DNA of 10,204 bases from Chloroflexota bacterium (GCA_017860765.1 JAGDMY010000026.1:1-10204); one strand, 5' to 3'; shown: positions 1 through 6,898, numbered from the stretch's first letter. Notes: generated by a model not told the origin, from the letters alone. Numbers and translations are program-made.

Positions 1-1
1 T

Positions 2-1030
2 ACCCGGGAGGCTGTTCAGGACATCCTGCTGAGCATCCGCGATTTTCAGAGAGCGTTGGTCCAGATGGCAGAGGCCCATCAGAAGGTGGTGCTGCCGGGT
101 TACACTCATCTTCAAAGGGCCCAGCCTGTACTGCTGGCCCATCATCTTTTGGCGTATTTCGAGATGTTCCAGAGAGATATCGAGAGATTAGCTGAATGTT
201 TGGAGCGGATTGATGTGATGCCCCTGGGAAGCGGCGCTTTAGCCGGTGTTTCCTATAATATCGACCGCAAATATGTGGCACGCAAGCTGGGTTTCAGCCG
301 CATCAGTCTGAACAGCCTGGATGCGGTGTCAGACAGAGATTTTGTAATCGATTTTGAATCCGCGGCCAGCCTTTGCATGATGCACCTTTCCCGCCTCGCA
401 GAGGAAATAGTCCTCTGGTCGTCGGCTGAATTTGATTTCGTTGAGCTGGATGAGTCCTTCACCACCGGGAGCAGCATAATGCCGCAGAAAAAGAACCCGG
501 ATGTGGCCGAACTGGCTCGAGGAAGGGTGGGGCGGGTGTACGGCAGGTTGATGGCCATGTTAACGACTATGAAAGGCCTGCCTCTTTCCTATAATCGGGA
601 TTTGCAGGAGGATAAGGAAGGGCTGTTCGATGTGGTGGATACCCTTTCAGCGACCTTAACCGTGTTTATAGGTTTGGTCAGTACCCTGAAGTTCAAGCCT
701 GATAAGATGACGGTAGCCCTGGATAAAGGGTATGTACTGGCGACCGATCTGGCTGACTACCTGGTTAAAAAGGGCGAGCCTTTCCGGAATGCACATGAAA
801 CGGTCGGTCAACTGGTGAATTGGGCGATTTCAAAAAATAAGTCATTCAGCGAAATCAGCCTCCAGGACTATCAGAGATTTTCGCCTGTCTTCGAAGATGA
901 CGTCTATCTAATTACAGTTGATAAATCTCTTTCCTCCCGGAATAATCCCGGAAGCACCGCTCCGGAGCAGGTCAAACAAGCTCTGGCCGCTGCCAGAAAG
1001 ACGCTTGGCATGGGTGTTAAAAGGAAATAA
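2..1030 (+). CDS. argH: Argininosuccinate lyase, 5'-truncated by window edge
   Basis: Argininosuccinate lyase cleaves argininosuccinate to arginine and fumarate, the last step of arginine biosynthesis, as a cytosolic homotetramer of the fumarase/aspartase superfamily. The frame is open from base 2, so the start lies upstream. 342 residues are visible against about 460 for the family, so roughly 115-120 N-terminal residues are missing. Seen directly: the THLQRAQP block just after the window start, a GSGALAG block, and the superfamily signature GSSIMPQKKNPD at nt 467-502, whose flexible serine loop carries the catalytic base. The C-terminus ends normally with TAA at 1028-1030. It is followed at once by a hairpin terminator, so it is the last gene of its unit. 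Identification is secure; the operon upstream cannot be seen. Confidence 0.96.
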   Translation, partial: TREAVQDILLSIRDFQRALVQMAEAHQKVVLPGYTHLQRAQPVLLAHHLLAYFEMFQRDIERLAECLERIDVMPLGSGALAGVSYNIDRKYVARKLGFSRISLNSLDAVSDRDFVIDFESAASLCMMHLSRLAEEIVLWSSAEFDFVELDESFTTGSSIMPQKKNPDVAELARGRVGRVYGRLMAMLTTMKGLPLSYNRDLQEDKEGLFDVVDTLSATLTVFIGLVSTLKFKPDKMTVALDKGYVLATDLADYLVKKGEPFRNAHETVGQLVNWAISKNKSFSEISLQDYQRFSPVFEDDVYLITVDKSLSSRNNPGSTAPEQVKQALAAARKTLGMGVKRK

Positions 1031-1071
1031 AAAAATCGGTGGCCGATTATGATGACCGGCCACTGATTTTT
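1029..1071. terminator. Bidirectional intrinsic terminator between convergent argH and rpmB
   Basis: A 10-bp stem (1036-1045 with 1057-1066, one G-T wobble) has an 11-nt loop. It is flanked by an A-run at 1029-1035 and a T-run at 1067-1071, which also pair with each other. The T-run serves argH on the plus strand. The A-run, read on the minus strand, is a U-tract for rpmB. The position between two converging stop codons fits a shared terminator. Confidence 0.88.
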
Positions 1072-1107
1072 ACCCACGGGAAAAACCGGGGGGATCTCCA
1101 GGTTGCG

Positions 1108-1290
1108 CTAGGATTTGACTTTATTTTGCGTGCGCAGGCATCTGGTGCAAAGGTTCAGTTGCTTTGGCTTGCCATCGACCATGATTGTTGCCGGATGGAT
1201 ATTAGGATTAAACCGGCGATTGGTATGATGTTTAGAATGACTTACATTTTCACCGAACATCGGTGTTTTCCCACAAATATCACACTTCAA
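1108..1290 (-). CDS. rpmB: 50S ribosomal protein L28 (zinc-binding form)
   Basis: Structural protein of the large ribosomal subunit, 60 residues, the usual size for bacterial L28. Seen directly: two CxxC pairs (C3/C6 and C48/C51) that mark the zinc-binding form, the block FGENVSHS, the basic TNRRFNPN segment and VDGKPK near the end. I chose the TTG at 1290-1288 because AAAGGAG (minus strand, 1299-1305) sits 8 nt upstream and the family begins directly with KCDICGK. The longer in-frame ATG at 1371 would add a non-homologous tail and overlap the promoter. It is transcribed alone, convergent with argH and divergent from fakA. The neighbourhood rpmB/fakA/degV/recG is a familiar bacterial arrangement. 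Confidence 0.95.
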   Translation of the reverse strand: MKCDICGKTPMFGENVSHSKHHTNRRFNPNIHPATIMVDGKPKQLNLCTRCLRTQNKVKS

Positions 1291-1342
1291 AACAGGTACT
1301 CCTTTGACTAATTGGTTTGTATGTTGTAAACTACCGTGCAAT

Positions 1343-1371
1343 AATATACCATATTTTGGTACAATATTCAA
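1343..1371 (-). promoter_or_regulatory. Sigma-70-type promoter of rpmB
   Basis: On the minus strand, TTGAAT (1371-1366) and TATATT (1348-1343) are separated by exactly 17 nt. They match the consensus boxes at 4/6 and 5/6. The predicted start near 1336 leaves a leader of about 45 nt before the TTG start of rpmB. A weaker plus-strand candidate for fakA, TTGTAA (1324-1329) and TACCAT (1347-1352), also spaced 17 nt, overlaps it face to face. Confidence 0.65.
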
Positions 1372-1458
1372 AATAGTTTTAGCCTGGGGAAAGGTTCAGG
1401 GTGGACAGGTTGTGCCGGTAGCGGGGGTTACTGACAATTTGGCGAGGTTGCAGGAAAA

Positions 1459-3087
1459 ATGAGGAAAATCGAAACTACTGATGGCGTAGCTATAAGGGAA
1501 ATGTTTGCAACGGCAACGGCCTGGTTGGAAAAGAATGCCGCGGACATAGATGCTCTGAATGTTTTTCCGGTCCCGGATGGGGATACCGGTACCAATATGC
1601 TTTTGACGATGCGGTCGGCGATTGAGGAAGCTTACCGCGCCAAAGACCATAGCGCTTCATCTGTGTCTCAAGCGATGGCCAAAGGTTCTTTGATGGGCGC
1701 CAGAGGAAACTCCGGTGTTATACTCTCCCAGATCTGGAGAGGTATGGCCCAGGGTCTGGCCAAGAAAGACAGCTTTAACGGAAAAGATTTTGCCGAGGCT
1801 TTTTTGCAGGCCTCTAAAACGGCTTACAAAGGTTTAAGCAATCCGGTCGAGGGGACTATACTAACGGTTATTCGAGAAGCCGCCCAGGCAGGACAGGCCT
1901 TTGCGGCCAGAAACGGTGATAACCTGGTGGATGTAATGGAGGAAATTGTAGAGGCTGCCAACCGGTCCTTATCGAATACCCCTAATCTGCTTCCGGTATT
2001 GAAAGATGCCGGAGTGGTGGATGCAGGTGGGCAGGGATTGTACACCATTTTGGAGGGAGCTCTCCGTTATCTGCGGGGGGAAGGAGAGCAAATGCAGTTC
2101 AGAAAACCTCAGATTGTCACCAGCAGCGTGATAACTCCGGCCAGAATACTCCCCATGAACGTTAAAGAGGTGCCGTTTGGATATTGCACCGAGTTCCTGC
2201 TGAAAGGCAATGCTATTGACCCGGACAAGATAAGGGAACGCTTGAAAAAGAGCGGTGAGTCCCTGATTGTAGTAGGGGACAAGTCCAACGCCAGAGTGCA
2301 TATTCACACCCTTGACCCCGGCACGGTCTTGCGTTACGCGATTTCCATCGGCACCCTGCATCAGGTCAGTATACGTAATATGGATGAGCAGCATGAAGAT
2401 TACGTCCAGATGCAGAAACAGAGATTGCCTGCTACTGATGTGGCCATCGTCACCGTTGCTCCCGGGGATGGCATATCCGATGTCTTTAATAGCCTGGGGG
2501 CTTTGGTGGTTCCGGGTGGGCAAACTATGAATCCTAGCACCAAAGATATCCTTCAAGCCGTGGAGTCAGTGATACCGGATAAAGTGATCATCCTGCCCAA
2601 TAACAAGAACATCATTTTGACTGCCAGCCAGGTGCAGGGTCTGACGAAAAAGACCATTAAAGTAGTGCCGACCAAGACGGTTCCCCAGGGGGTAGCCTCC
2701 CTGCTGGCTTTTGATTACGAAGCTGATTTTGACAGCAACGCCAAGCTGATGGAAAAAGCCCGGAGTAGCGTACGGACTGTGGAAGTGACCCGGGCCATAC
2801 GCTCAGCCTGGATAGGGGACATGCGCATCCGGAAAAACCAGGCTATTGGGCTTCTGGATACCGACCTGGTAGCTGTGGGAAACAGCGCTCTAGATGTTTT
2901 ACATAAAGTATTAGAAGAAATTGACATCGAGGATGCCGAAGTGGTCACTATCTATTATGGGCAGGACATTCAGCAGGCTGAAGCAGAAAAAGTCAGCAAT
3001 AGTATCCGGGAGAAGTATAGTAACCTGCAGATTGAAGTGGTCAAGGGTGGCCAGCCGCATTACGAATATATTATTTCCATCGAATAA
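1459..3087 (+). CDS. fakA: Fatty acid kinase catalytic subunit FakA (DAK2/DhaL domain, YloV family)
   Basis: FakA phosphorylates a fatty acid held by a FakB partner, giving an acyl phosphate for PlsX/PlsY-dependent phospholipid synthesis. At 542 residues it is close to YloV of Bacillus (about 553). The N-terminal DhaL ATP-binding domain shows NVFPVPDGDTGTNM at residues 34-47, with metal-binding D40 and D42, and GARGNSGV near 80-87. The middle domain has Cys243 in FGYCTEF and His281/His283 in VHIHT, matching the zinc-ligand pattern known for staphylococcal FakA. The C-terminal third is a DegV-like fold. ATG 1459 has a close AGGA at 1452-1455 and gives the family's normal N-terminus. It lies 20 nt before the DegV gene, so co-expression is near certain. 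The Asp23-family gene that often precedes fakA in Firmicutes is absent. Confidence 0.93.
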   Translation: MRKIETTDGVAIREMFATATAWLEKNAADIDALNVFPVPDGDTGTNMLLTMRSAIEEAYRAKDHSASSVSQAMAKGSLMGARGNSGVILSQIWRGMAQGLAKKDSFNGKDFAEAFLQASKTAYKGLSNPVEGTILTVIREAAQAGQAFAARNGDNLVDVMEEIVEAANRSLSNTPNLLPVLKDAGVVDAGGQGLYTILEGALRYLRGEGEQMQFRKPQIVTSSVITPARILPMNVKEVPFGYCTEFLLKGNAIDPDKIRERLKKSGESLIVVGDKSNARVHIHTLDPGTVLRYAISIGTLHQVSIRNMDEQHEDYVQMQKQRLPATDVAIVTVAPGDGISDVFNSLGALVVPGGQTMNPSTKDILQAVESVIPDKVIILPNNKNIILTASQVQGLTKKTIKVVPTKTVPQGVASLLAFDYEADFDSNAKLMEKARSSVRTVEVTRAIRSAWIGDMRIRKNQAIGLLDTDLVAVGNSALDVLHKVLEEIDIEDAEVVTIYYGQDIQQAEAEKVSNSIREKYSNLQIEVVKGGQPHYEYIISIE

Positions 3088-3107
3088 TAAAGGAGAGCCC
3101 GAGTAAG

Positions 3108-3953
3108 ATGACAGTAAAAATTATCACTGACAGCATGGCTGATCTTCCTGAAGATCTGATAAAAAAACTGGATATCACCGTAATACCTGTCAATGTTCTG
3201 TTTGGCACAGAATGTTTTCGGGATGGAGTGGATATGACCACCGAGCAATTTTATACCAGGCTGGTGGCCAGTAAAGCACTTCCCACTACGGCTGTTCCGG
3301 CCCTGGGTGTTTTTATGGGCATTTATGAGCAGGCGGCCAAAGGGGCTGATGATATCCTGGTGATTACAATTTCCCATAAGCTCAGCGGTACATTTGAGAC
3401 GGCGTCCAGAGCGGCGGATATGGTTAAGGTGAAAAGTCGTATAAAAGTCATAGATAGCTTACATGTGATCATGGCGGAAGGCCTATTGGTTGTACAGGCT
3501 GCCAGGGCTGCCAAAGCCGGGGCTGGTCTGGAAGAAATCGTGCAACAGGTTCAGAATAATATCCCGCGAGTTGAAGAACGCATGGTCTTTGACACTCTGG
3601 AGTACCTTAAGAAGGGCGGACGCATTGGTGCGGCTCAGGCTTTCCTGGGTTCAATATTAAAAATTAATCCGGTATTGGGTTTGAAGGATGGCGAAGTTTA
3701 TCCTTTAGCCAGAGAACGGTCCCGGGCTAAAGCAATTGAGTTCCTCTATAATTTTGCTTGCAGCTTTTCCAGTGTTCAAGCTATCAGTGTGGAGGATGCC
3801 ACTACCCCGGATGAAGCAGATGCCCTGGCCCAGCGTTTAAAATTGAAGTTTTCAGATAAGCCTATCTATCGCTCTAAGGTTGGTGCGGTAATGGGTGCCC
3901 ATGTGGGGCCCAGTATTATCGCCGTGTCAGTCTTGGGAGATAAAAAAGGTTGA
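3108..3953 (+). CDS. fakB: DegV-family fatty-acid-binding protein (FakB)
   Basis: DegV-family proteins bury one fatty acid and present its carboxylate to FakA; the adjacent fakA makes that role likely here. At 281 residues it is typical in size. Seen directly: TDSMADLP at residues 7-14 in the N-terminal domain, SGTFETA at 93-99 (the SGT that contacts the carboxylate), DTLEYLKKGGRIG at 162-174 with Arg172, and HVGPS at 265-269, where most members have HVGPG. The loop that usually reads TSQPS is TTAVP here (60-64), so head-group contacts may differ. AAAGGAG at 3089-3095 precedes the ATG by 12 nt. It ends in TGA, which shows that TGA is a stop codon in this genome. Preferred fatty acid is unknown. 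Confidence 0.9.
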   Translation: MTVKIITDSMADLPEDLIKKLDITVIPVNVLFGTECFRDGVDMTTEQFYTRLVASKALPTTAVPALGVFMGIYEQAAKGADDILVITISHKLSGTFETASRAADMVKVKSRIKVIDSLHVIMAEGLLVVQAARAAKAGAGLEEIVQQVQNNIPRVEERMVFDTLEYLKKGGRIGAAQAFLGSILKINPVLGLKDGEVYPLARERSRAKAIEFLYNFACSFSSVQAISVEDATTPDEADALAQRLKLKFSDKPIYRSKVGAVMGAHVGPSIIAVSVLGDKKG

Positions 3954-3981
3954 CTCCATAAACCCGGAGCCTGATCTAAGA

Positions 3982-4031
3982 GCCGTTTCCTGATTATTAG
4001 TTTGGGTCAAATGATTAGTAAGGGAAACGGC
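3982..4031 (+). terminator. Hairpin between degV/fakB and recG, possible weak terminator or attenuator
   Basis: A perfect 9-bp stem (3982-3990 with 4023-4031) encloses a 32-nt loop that holds a smaller 4-bp hairpin (TTTG 4001-4004 with CAAA 4008-4011). No clean U-run follows, only the T-containing stretch at 4034-4050, so full termination is doubtful. It could reduce read-through into recG or stabilise the 3' end of the upstream message. Confidence 0.4.
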
Positions 4032-4058
4032 CAATTGTTAATCTTTGGTTCGACCTGG

Positions 4059-4083
4059 TACCCCGCGGGGGTGAGCGAATTTG
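4059..4083 (+). promoter_or_regulatory. Small GC hairpin covering the recG ribosome binding site
   Basis: ACCCC (4060-4064) can pair with GGGGT (4068-4072) across a 3-nt loop. The right arm contains the only visible Shine-Dalgarno, GGGGGTGA at 4067-4074, 6 nt before the TTG start at 4081. If it forms, the hairpin would hide the ribosome binding site and lower recG translation. Seen in sequence; effect inferred. Confidence 0.4.
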
Positions 4084-6534
4084 GCAGTCAACACAGGACC
4101 TTTACGAAAAATCCTGGATATTGAGAATAAGAGGGGTTATTCTGATTCAGCCGTTTTCGGAGGACTGGATAAATTCATACGCAACTGGTTGCCCCAACTC
4201 AGCGCTGCCATGCCTGACCCCGTCTTCTTAAGGCGTTTCTCCGCCCTGTATCCACCCCACCCGGGTTACGCTCAAATGAACAGAGTCCAGCGGAAAGAGT
4301 GGTCCGAGGCTATCTTGACCTTGTTGAGCGAACTGGAAAACCGGCCGACAACCAATAGAAAAACGAGAGTTATTGAGCCCCAGCCCAAGATTCAGAATGC
4401 CCGGGTGAAAAAGACAATTGCCGGCCTGCAGTCGCTGGATACCACTGTAACCATCGTTAAAGGCATTAGCGACATACTGGCCAGGAAATTCTCGAAGCTC
4501 GGCGTTGAGACGGTCCGCGATCTGCTTTATTTCTTTCCCCACCGTCACCTGGACTATAGCCAGCGCGCTTTTATTAACAATCTCGCCATAGGCCAGGAAA
4601 ATACAATCATTGCCAATGTCTGGGAGGCGCGTGAGGTGCGGCTCGGCACGAGGCGTAGCGCGGAAGCCACCGTGGGTGACGAGACCGGAAACGTCAGAAT
4701 TGTGTGGTTCAATCAACCCTACCTAGCCAGAACTCTAAAGACCGGAAAAAAGATTGTCGTCAGCGGACGGGTAACCGTCTTCGGAGGGATGCCGGTATTT
4801 GAATCGCCGGAATGGGAGCCCTATGAAGAGAAAGACCTGGTTCATACCGGCAGGCTGGTACCGGTTTATCCGCTGACCGAAGGATTGAGTCAGCGCCAGG
4901 TCAGGCGCATCATGAAACCGGCAGTCGATCAGTGGGCCTGGCAATTGCCTGACTTTTTGCCGGCGTCGCTAAGAAATAGACTTAAGTTGTTGGATCTCCC
5001 AGAGGCTATTCTGCAAGCACATTATCCCGGGGATGAAAATGCCAAGAATGACGCCAGGAGACGCCTGGCTTTCGATGAGCTGTTCCTGCTCCAGCTGGGT
5101 GTTTTGCGCAAAAAGAGGGACTGGCAGGAAGGCCAGCCCGGGAGCCCCTTCAAGATAAACCAGGCTGAATTGAACACTTTTCTGAATTCCTTACCTTACC
5201 GGCTGACGGCCGCCCAGGGTCGGGTTCTCAACGAAATAATGGCAGACCTGCAAAAAACCAGGCCGATGTCCCGCCTATTGCAGGGAGAGGTTGGCAGCGG
5301 CAAAACTGTGGTGGCAACAGCAGCGCTGGTAATGGCCGTTGCCGGCGGCTATCAGGGAGCACTTATGGCACCCACCGAAATTTTAGCGGAGCAGCATTTT
5401 GAGACGATACGCAGGGTCTTATCTCAGGTCGGGAAAGAAAATGGCGAGGGCAATATTTATACCTATTCCGGATTTTTGAACCAACCGCTAACAATCGGGT
5501 TATTGATGGGTGATTTGAAACAGGTAAAGAAACAGAAGGTGCAGGAACGCATTTCCTGTGGCGAAGTTGACATCGCCATCGGAACTCATGCCTTGATTCA
5601 GAAGGGTGTGGAATTCGCCAGTCTGGGATTGGCAGTCATCGACGAGCAACACCGTTTCGGGGTTGAGCAGCGCTCTATTTTAAGGCAAAAGGGTACCAAT
5701 CCGCACATCCTGGTGATGACGGCCACGCCTATACCCCGGACATTGGCGCTAACACTTTATGGTGACCTGGATTTATCAGTTATCGATGAACTCCCGCCGG
5801 GCCGGCAAATTATCAAGACGAAGTGGCTGAAGCCAGAGCAAAGGGAGAGCGCTTATAACTTTTTACGACAGCAGATCCAGAACGGCCGCCAGGCTTTTAT
5901 CATTTGTCCTCTGGTAGAAGAGTCTGAGGTAATCCAGGCTAAAGCAGCAGTCGCCGAATATGAACGTTTGTCCAGAGATGTGTTTCCAGACTTGCGACTA
6001 GGCCTGATACACGGCAGAATGCCGTCGGAAGAAAAAGAGGCCGCAATGCAAAAGTTCAACTCCGGGGAACTGGATATCCTCGTGTCTACTCCGGTAGTTG
6101 AAGTGGGGATCGATGTTCCTAATGCCACGGTCATGTTGATTGAGAGTGCTGACCGCTTCGGTCTTTCCCAGTTGCACCAGTTCCGCGGCAGGGTGGGGAG
6201 GGGGAAAGAGCAGAGCTATTGTATGCTCCTGGCTGAAAGGCCCTCGGATATCGGCCGGGAACGCCTGGATTTGATCGAAGGTATTCATAACGGGTTTATT
6301 CTGGCGGAAGAAGACCTTAAGCTCAGAGGGCCAGGCGAATTCTTCGGCACCCGCCAGAGCGGCCTGCCTGACCTGAAGATGGCCCGACTTTCGGACCTCT
6401 CTCTGCTTGAGCTGGCCAGGAATGAAGCCACCCGATTATTCCAGGTTGACCCGGCGCTCGAAAAGGGGGAACACCAGCTTTTGCGAGTCGAGTTGGCCAG
6501 GGTCTGGCAACATTCTTCGACTGAATGGAGCTAA
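4081..6534 (+). CDS. recG: ATP-dependent DNA helicase RecG with long N-terminal extension
   Basis: RecG is a superfamily 2 translocase that regresses stalled replication forks and remodels Holliday junctions and R-loops. Order of parts: an N-terminal extension of about 120 residues, the OB-fold wedge domain from about residue 125 (VKGISDILARKF, then DLLYFFPHRHLDY), and two helicase lobes. Visible motifs are Walker A GEVGSGKT at 402-409, Walker B variant DEQH at 521-524, TATPIPRT from 547, and motif VI FRGRVGRG at 701-708. FFGTRQSGLPDL near the C-terminus is the conserved RecG block after motif VI. At 817 residues it exceeds the usual 680-700; the excess is the N-terminal part. The start is the TTG at 4081, set by GGGGGTGA at 4067-4074; the next in-frame Met is about 43 residues in. 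All catalytic motifs are intact. Confidence 0.95.
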   Translation: MAVNTGPLRKILDIENKRGYSDSAVFGGLDKFIRNWLPQLSAAMPDPVFLRRFSALYPPHPGYAQMNRVQRKEWSEAILTLLSELENRPTTNRKTRVIEPQPKIQNARVKKTIAGLQSLDTTVTIVKGISDILARKFSKLGVETVRDLLYFFPHRHLDYSQRAFINNLAIGQENTIIANVWEAREVRLGTRRSAEATVGDETGNVRIVWFNQPYLARTLKTGKKIVVSGRVTVFGGMPVFESPEWEPYEEKDLVHTGRLVPVYPLTEGLSQRQVRRIMKPAVDQWAWQLPDFLPASLRNRLKLLDLPEAILQAHYPGDENAKNDARRRLAFDELFLLQLGVLRKKRDWQEGQPGSPFKINQAELNTFLNSLPYRLTAAQGRVLNEIMADLQKTRPMSRLLQGEVGSGKTVVATAALVMAVAGGYQGALMAPTEILAEQHFETIRRVLSQVGKENGEGNIYTYSGFLNQPLTIGLLMGDLKQVKKQKVQERISCGEVDIAIGTHALIQKGVEFASLGLAVIDEQHRFGVEQRSILRQKGTNPHILVMTATPIPRTLALTLYGDLDLSVIDELPPGRQIIKTKWLKPEQRESAYNFLRQQIQNGRQAFIICPLVEESEVIQAKAAVAEYERLSRDVFPDLRLGLIHGRMPSEEKEAAMQKFNSGELDILVSTPVVEVGIDVPNATVMLIESADRFGLSQLHQFRGRVGRGKEQSYCMLLAERPSDIGRERLDLIEGIHNGFILAEEDLKLRGPGEFFGTRQSGLPDLKMARLSDLSLLELARNEATRLFQVDPALEKGEHQLLRVELARVWQHSSTEWS

Positions 6535-6574
6535 TAACCAGTAGCATCTACTGAATTGCTATAGAATGTTAATT

Positions 6575-6586
6575 AGGAGGTGATCC
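6575..6586 (+). promoter_or_regulatory. Unusually complete Shine-Dalgarno for the glutaredoxin gene
   Basis: AGGAGGTGATCC is complementary over 12 bases to the canonical 3' end of bacterial 16S rRNA and runs straight up to the ATG at 6587, with the AGGAGG core 6 nt away. It is far stronger than other ribosome binding sites in the window and fixes the start of the glutaredoxin reading frame. Confidence 0.85.
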
Positions 6587-6829
6587 ATGGCTGAGAAGCA
6601 AGTCAAAGTTTACTCAACCCCCACCTGACCATGGTGCCGGAAGGCTAAACAGTGGCTGGATGCCAACAAGATACAATATCAGGAACTAAATGTCGCTGAA
6701 GACAAAGCCGCCCGTGAAGAAATGGTCAAGGGGACCCACCAGATGGCGGTACCCACTATTTCAATTGATGGGGAGTTCATTATAGGCTATAACGAGAAAG
6801 CCCTTAAGGACAAGCTAGGAGTTCCCTAA
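6587..6829 (+). CDS. Glutaredoxin-like selenoprotein with UPWC redox motif (in-frame TGA read as Sec)
   Basis: A small cytosolic thioredoxin-fold oxidoreductase of the YruB/NrdH-like glutaredoxin type, 80 residues if the TGA at 6626-6628 is read as selenocysteine. Seen directly: beta strand KVYSTPT, then Sec14-Pro-Trp-Cys17 where relatives have CPWC, the helix RKAKQWL, an ELNVAED strand, the cis-proline block MAVPTISI (Pro56) and the ending GEFIIGYNEKAL. Frame and family pattern continue unbroken after the TGA to TAA at 6827-6829. The stop therefore replaces only the nucleophilic first cysteine, the classic signature of Sec. UGA is a true stop in neighbouring genes, so a recoded genome is unlikely, and no in-frame start follows the TGA until Met46. 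The gene lies 52 nt after recG, probably cotranscribed. Selenoprotein glutaredoxins are known from anaerobic bacteria. Alternatives are a point mutation (pseudogene) or a sequencing error. Confidence 0.85.
6626..6668 (+). promoter_or_regulatory. Candidate bacterial SECIS region downstream of the Sec codon
   Basis: Bacterial SECIS hairpins lie inside the coding region just after the UGA. Two mutually exclusive folds are visible. One pairs TGGC (6653-6656) with GCCA (6662-6665) around a TGGAT loop, 28 nt after the UGA and with a G in the second loop position, as known elements prefer. The other pairs CCA/GCC (6629-6631, 6636-6638) with GGC/TGG (6654-6659) around a 15-nt loop. Both are short, so structural support is modest. 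Confidence 0.35.
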
Positions 6830-6860
6830 AGTTGGAAAGATTGGCCCACCGATATTTACA

Positions 6861-6898
6861 GAGGCCAGCTTGACTATTGTTAGCTGGCCTCCTTGTTT
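6861..6898 (+). terminator. Intrinsic terminator after the glutaredoxin gene
   Basis: A perfect 10-bp stem (6861-6870 with 6882-6891) with an 11-nt loop is followed by a T-rich run ending in TTTT at 6895-6898. It closes the fakA-recG-glutaredoxin unit. Its right arm also encodes the last residues of the converging 225-residue protein, whose stop codon lies at 6880-6882. Confidence 0.8.

Noticed and set aside
1039..1311. Plus-strand frame opposite rpmB
   Set aside because: It is the antisense shadow of L28, which has conserved motifs on the minus strand.
1401..1421. Six-codon leader peptide starting GTG with GGGGAAAGG upstream
   Set aside because: A ribosome-site-like run and short frame are present, but nothing else (hairpin pair or repeated regulatory codons) supports attenuation.
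1304..1462. Open frame whose TGA overlaps the fakA ATG, resembling a coupled upstream gene
   Set aside because: It has no convincing start codon or ribosome site, its first half is AT-rich promoter sequence, and it does not resemble Asp23 or another known protein.
1969..2556. Long minus-strand frame inside fakA
   Set aside because: It lies fully under a clear FakA coding frame and has no recognisable motifs.
4053..4074. Resemblance to the T-box antiterminator bulge (TGGTACC then CGCGG)
   Set aside because: The full T-box consensus, specifier stem and following terminator are missing, and recG is not a T-box-type target.
6626..6628. Alternative genetic code with TGA read as Gly or Trp
   Set aside because: TGA ends the DegV-family and SDR genes at the expected family lengths, and tryptophan is written TGG throughout.
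6587..6829. Glutaredoxin as a pseudogene with a nonsense mutation
   Set aside because: The frame is otherwise perfectly preserved, the TGA falls exactly on the redox cysteine, and the translation signals are strong. A random stop at that codon is much less likely than Sec, although it cannot be excluded without the rest of the genome.
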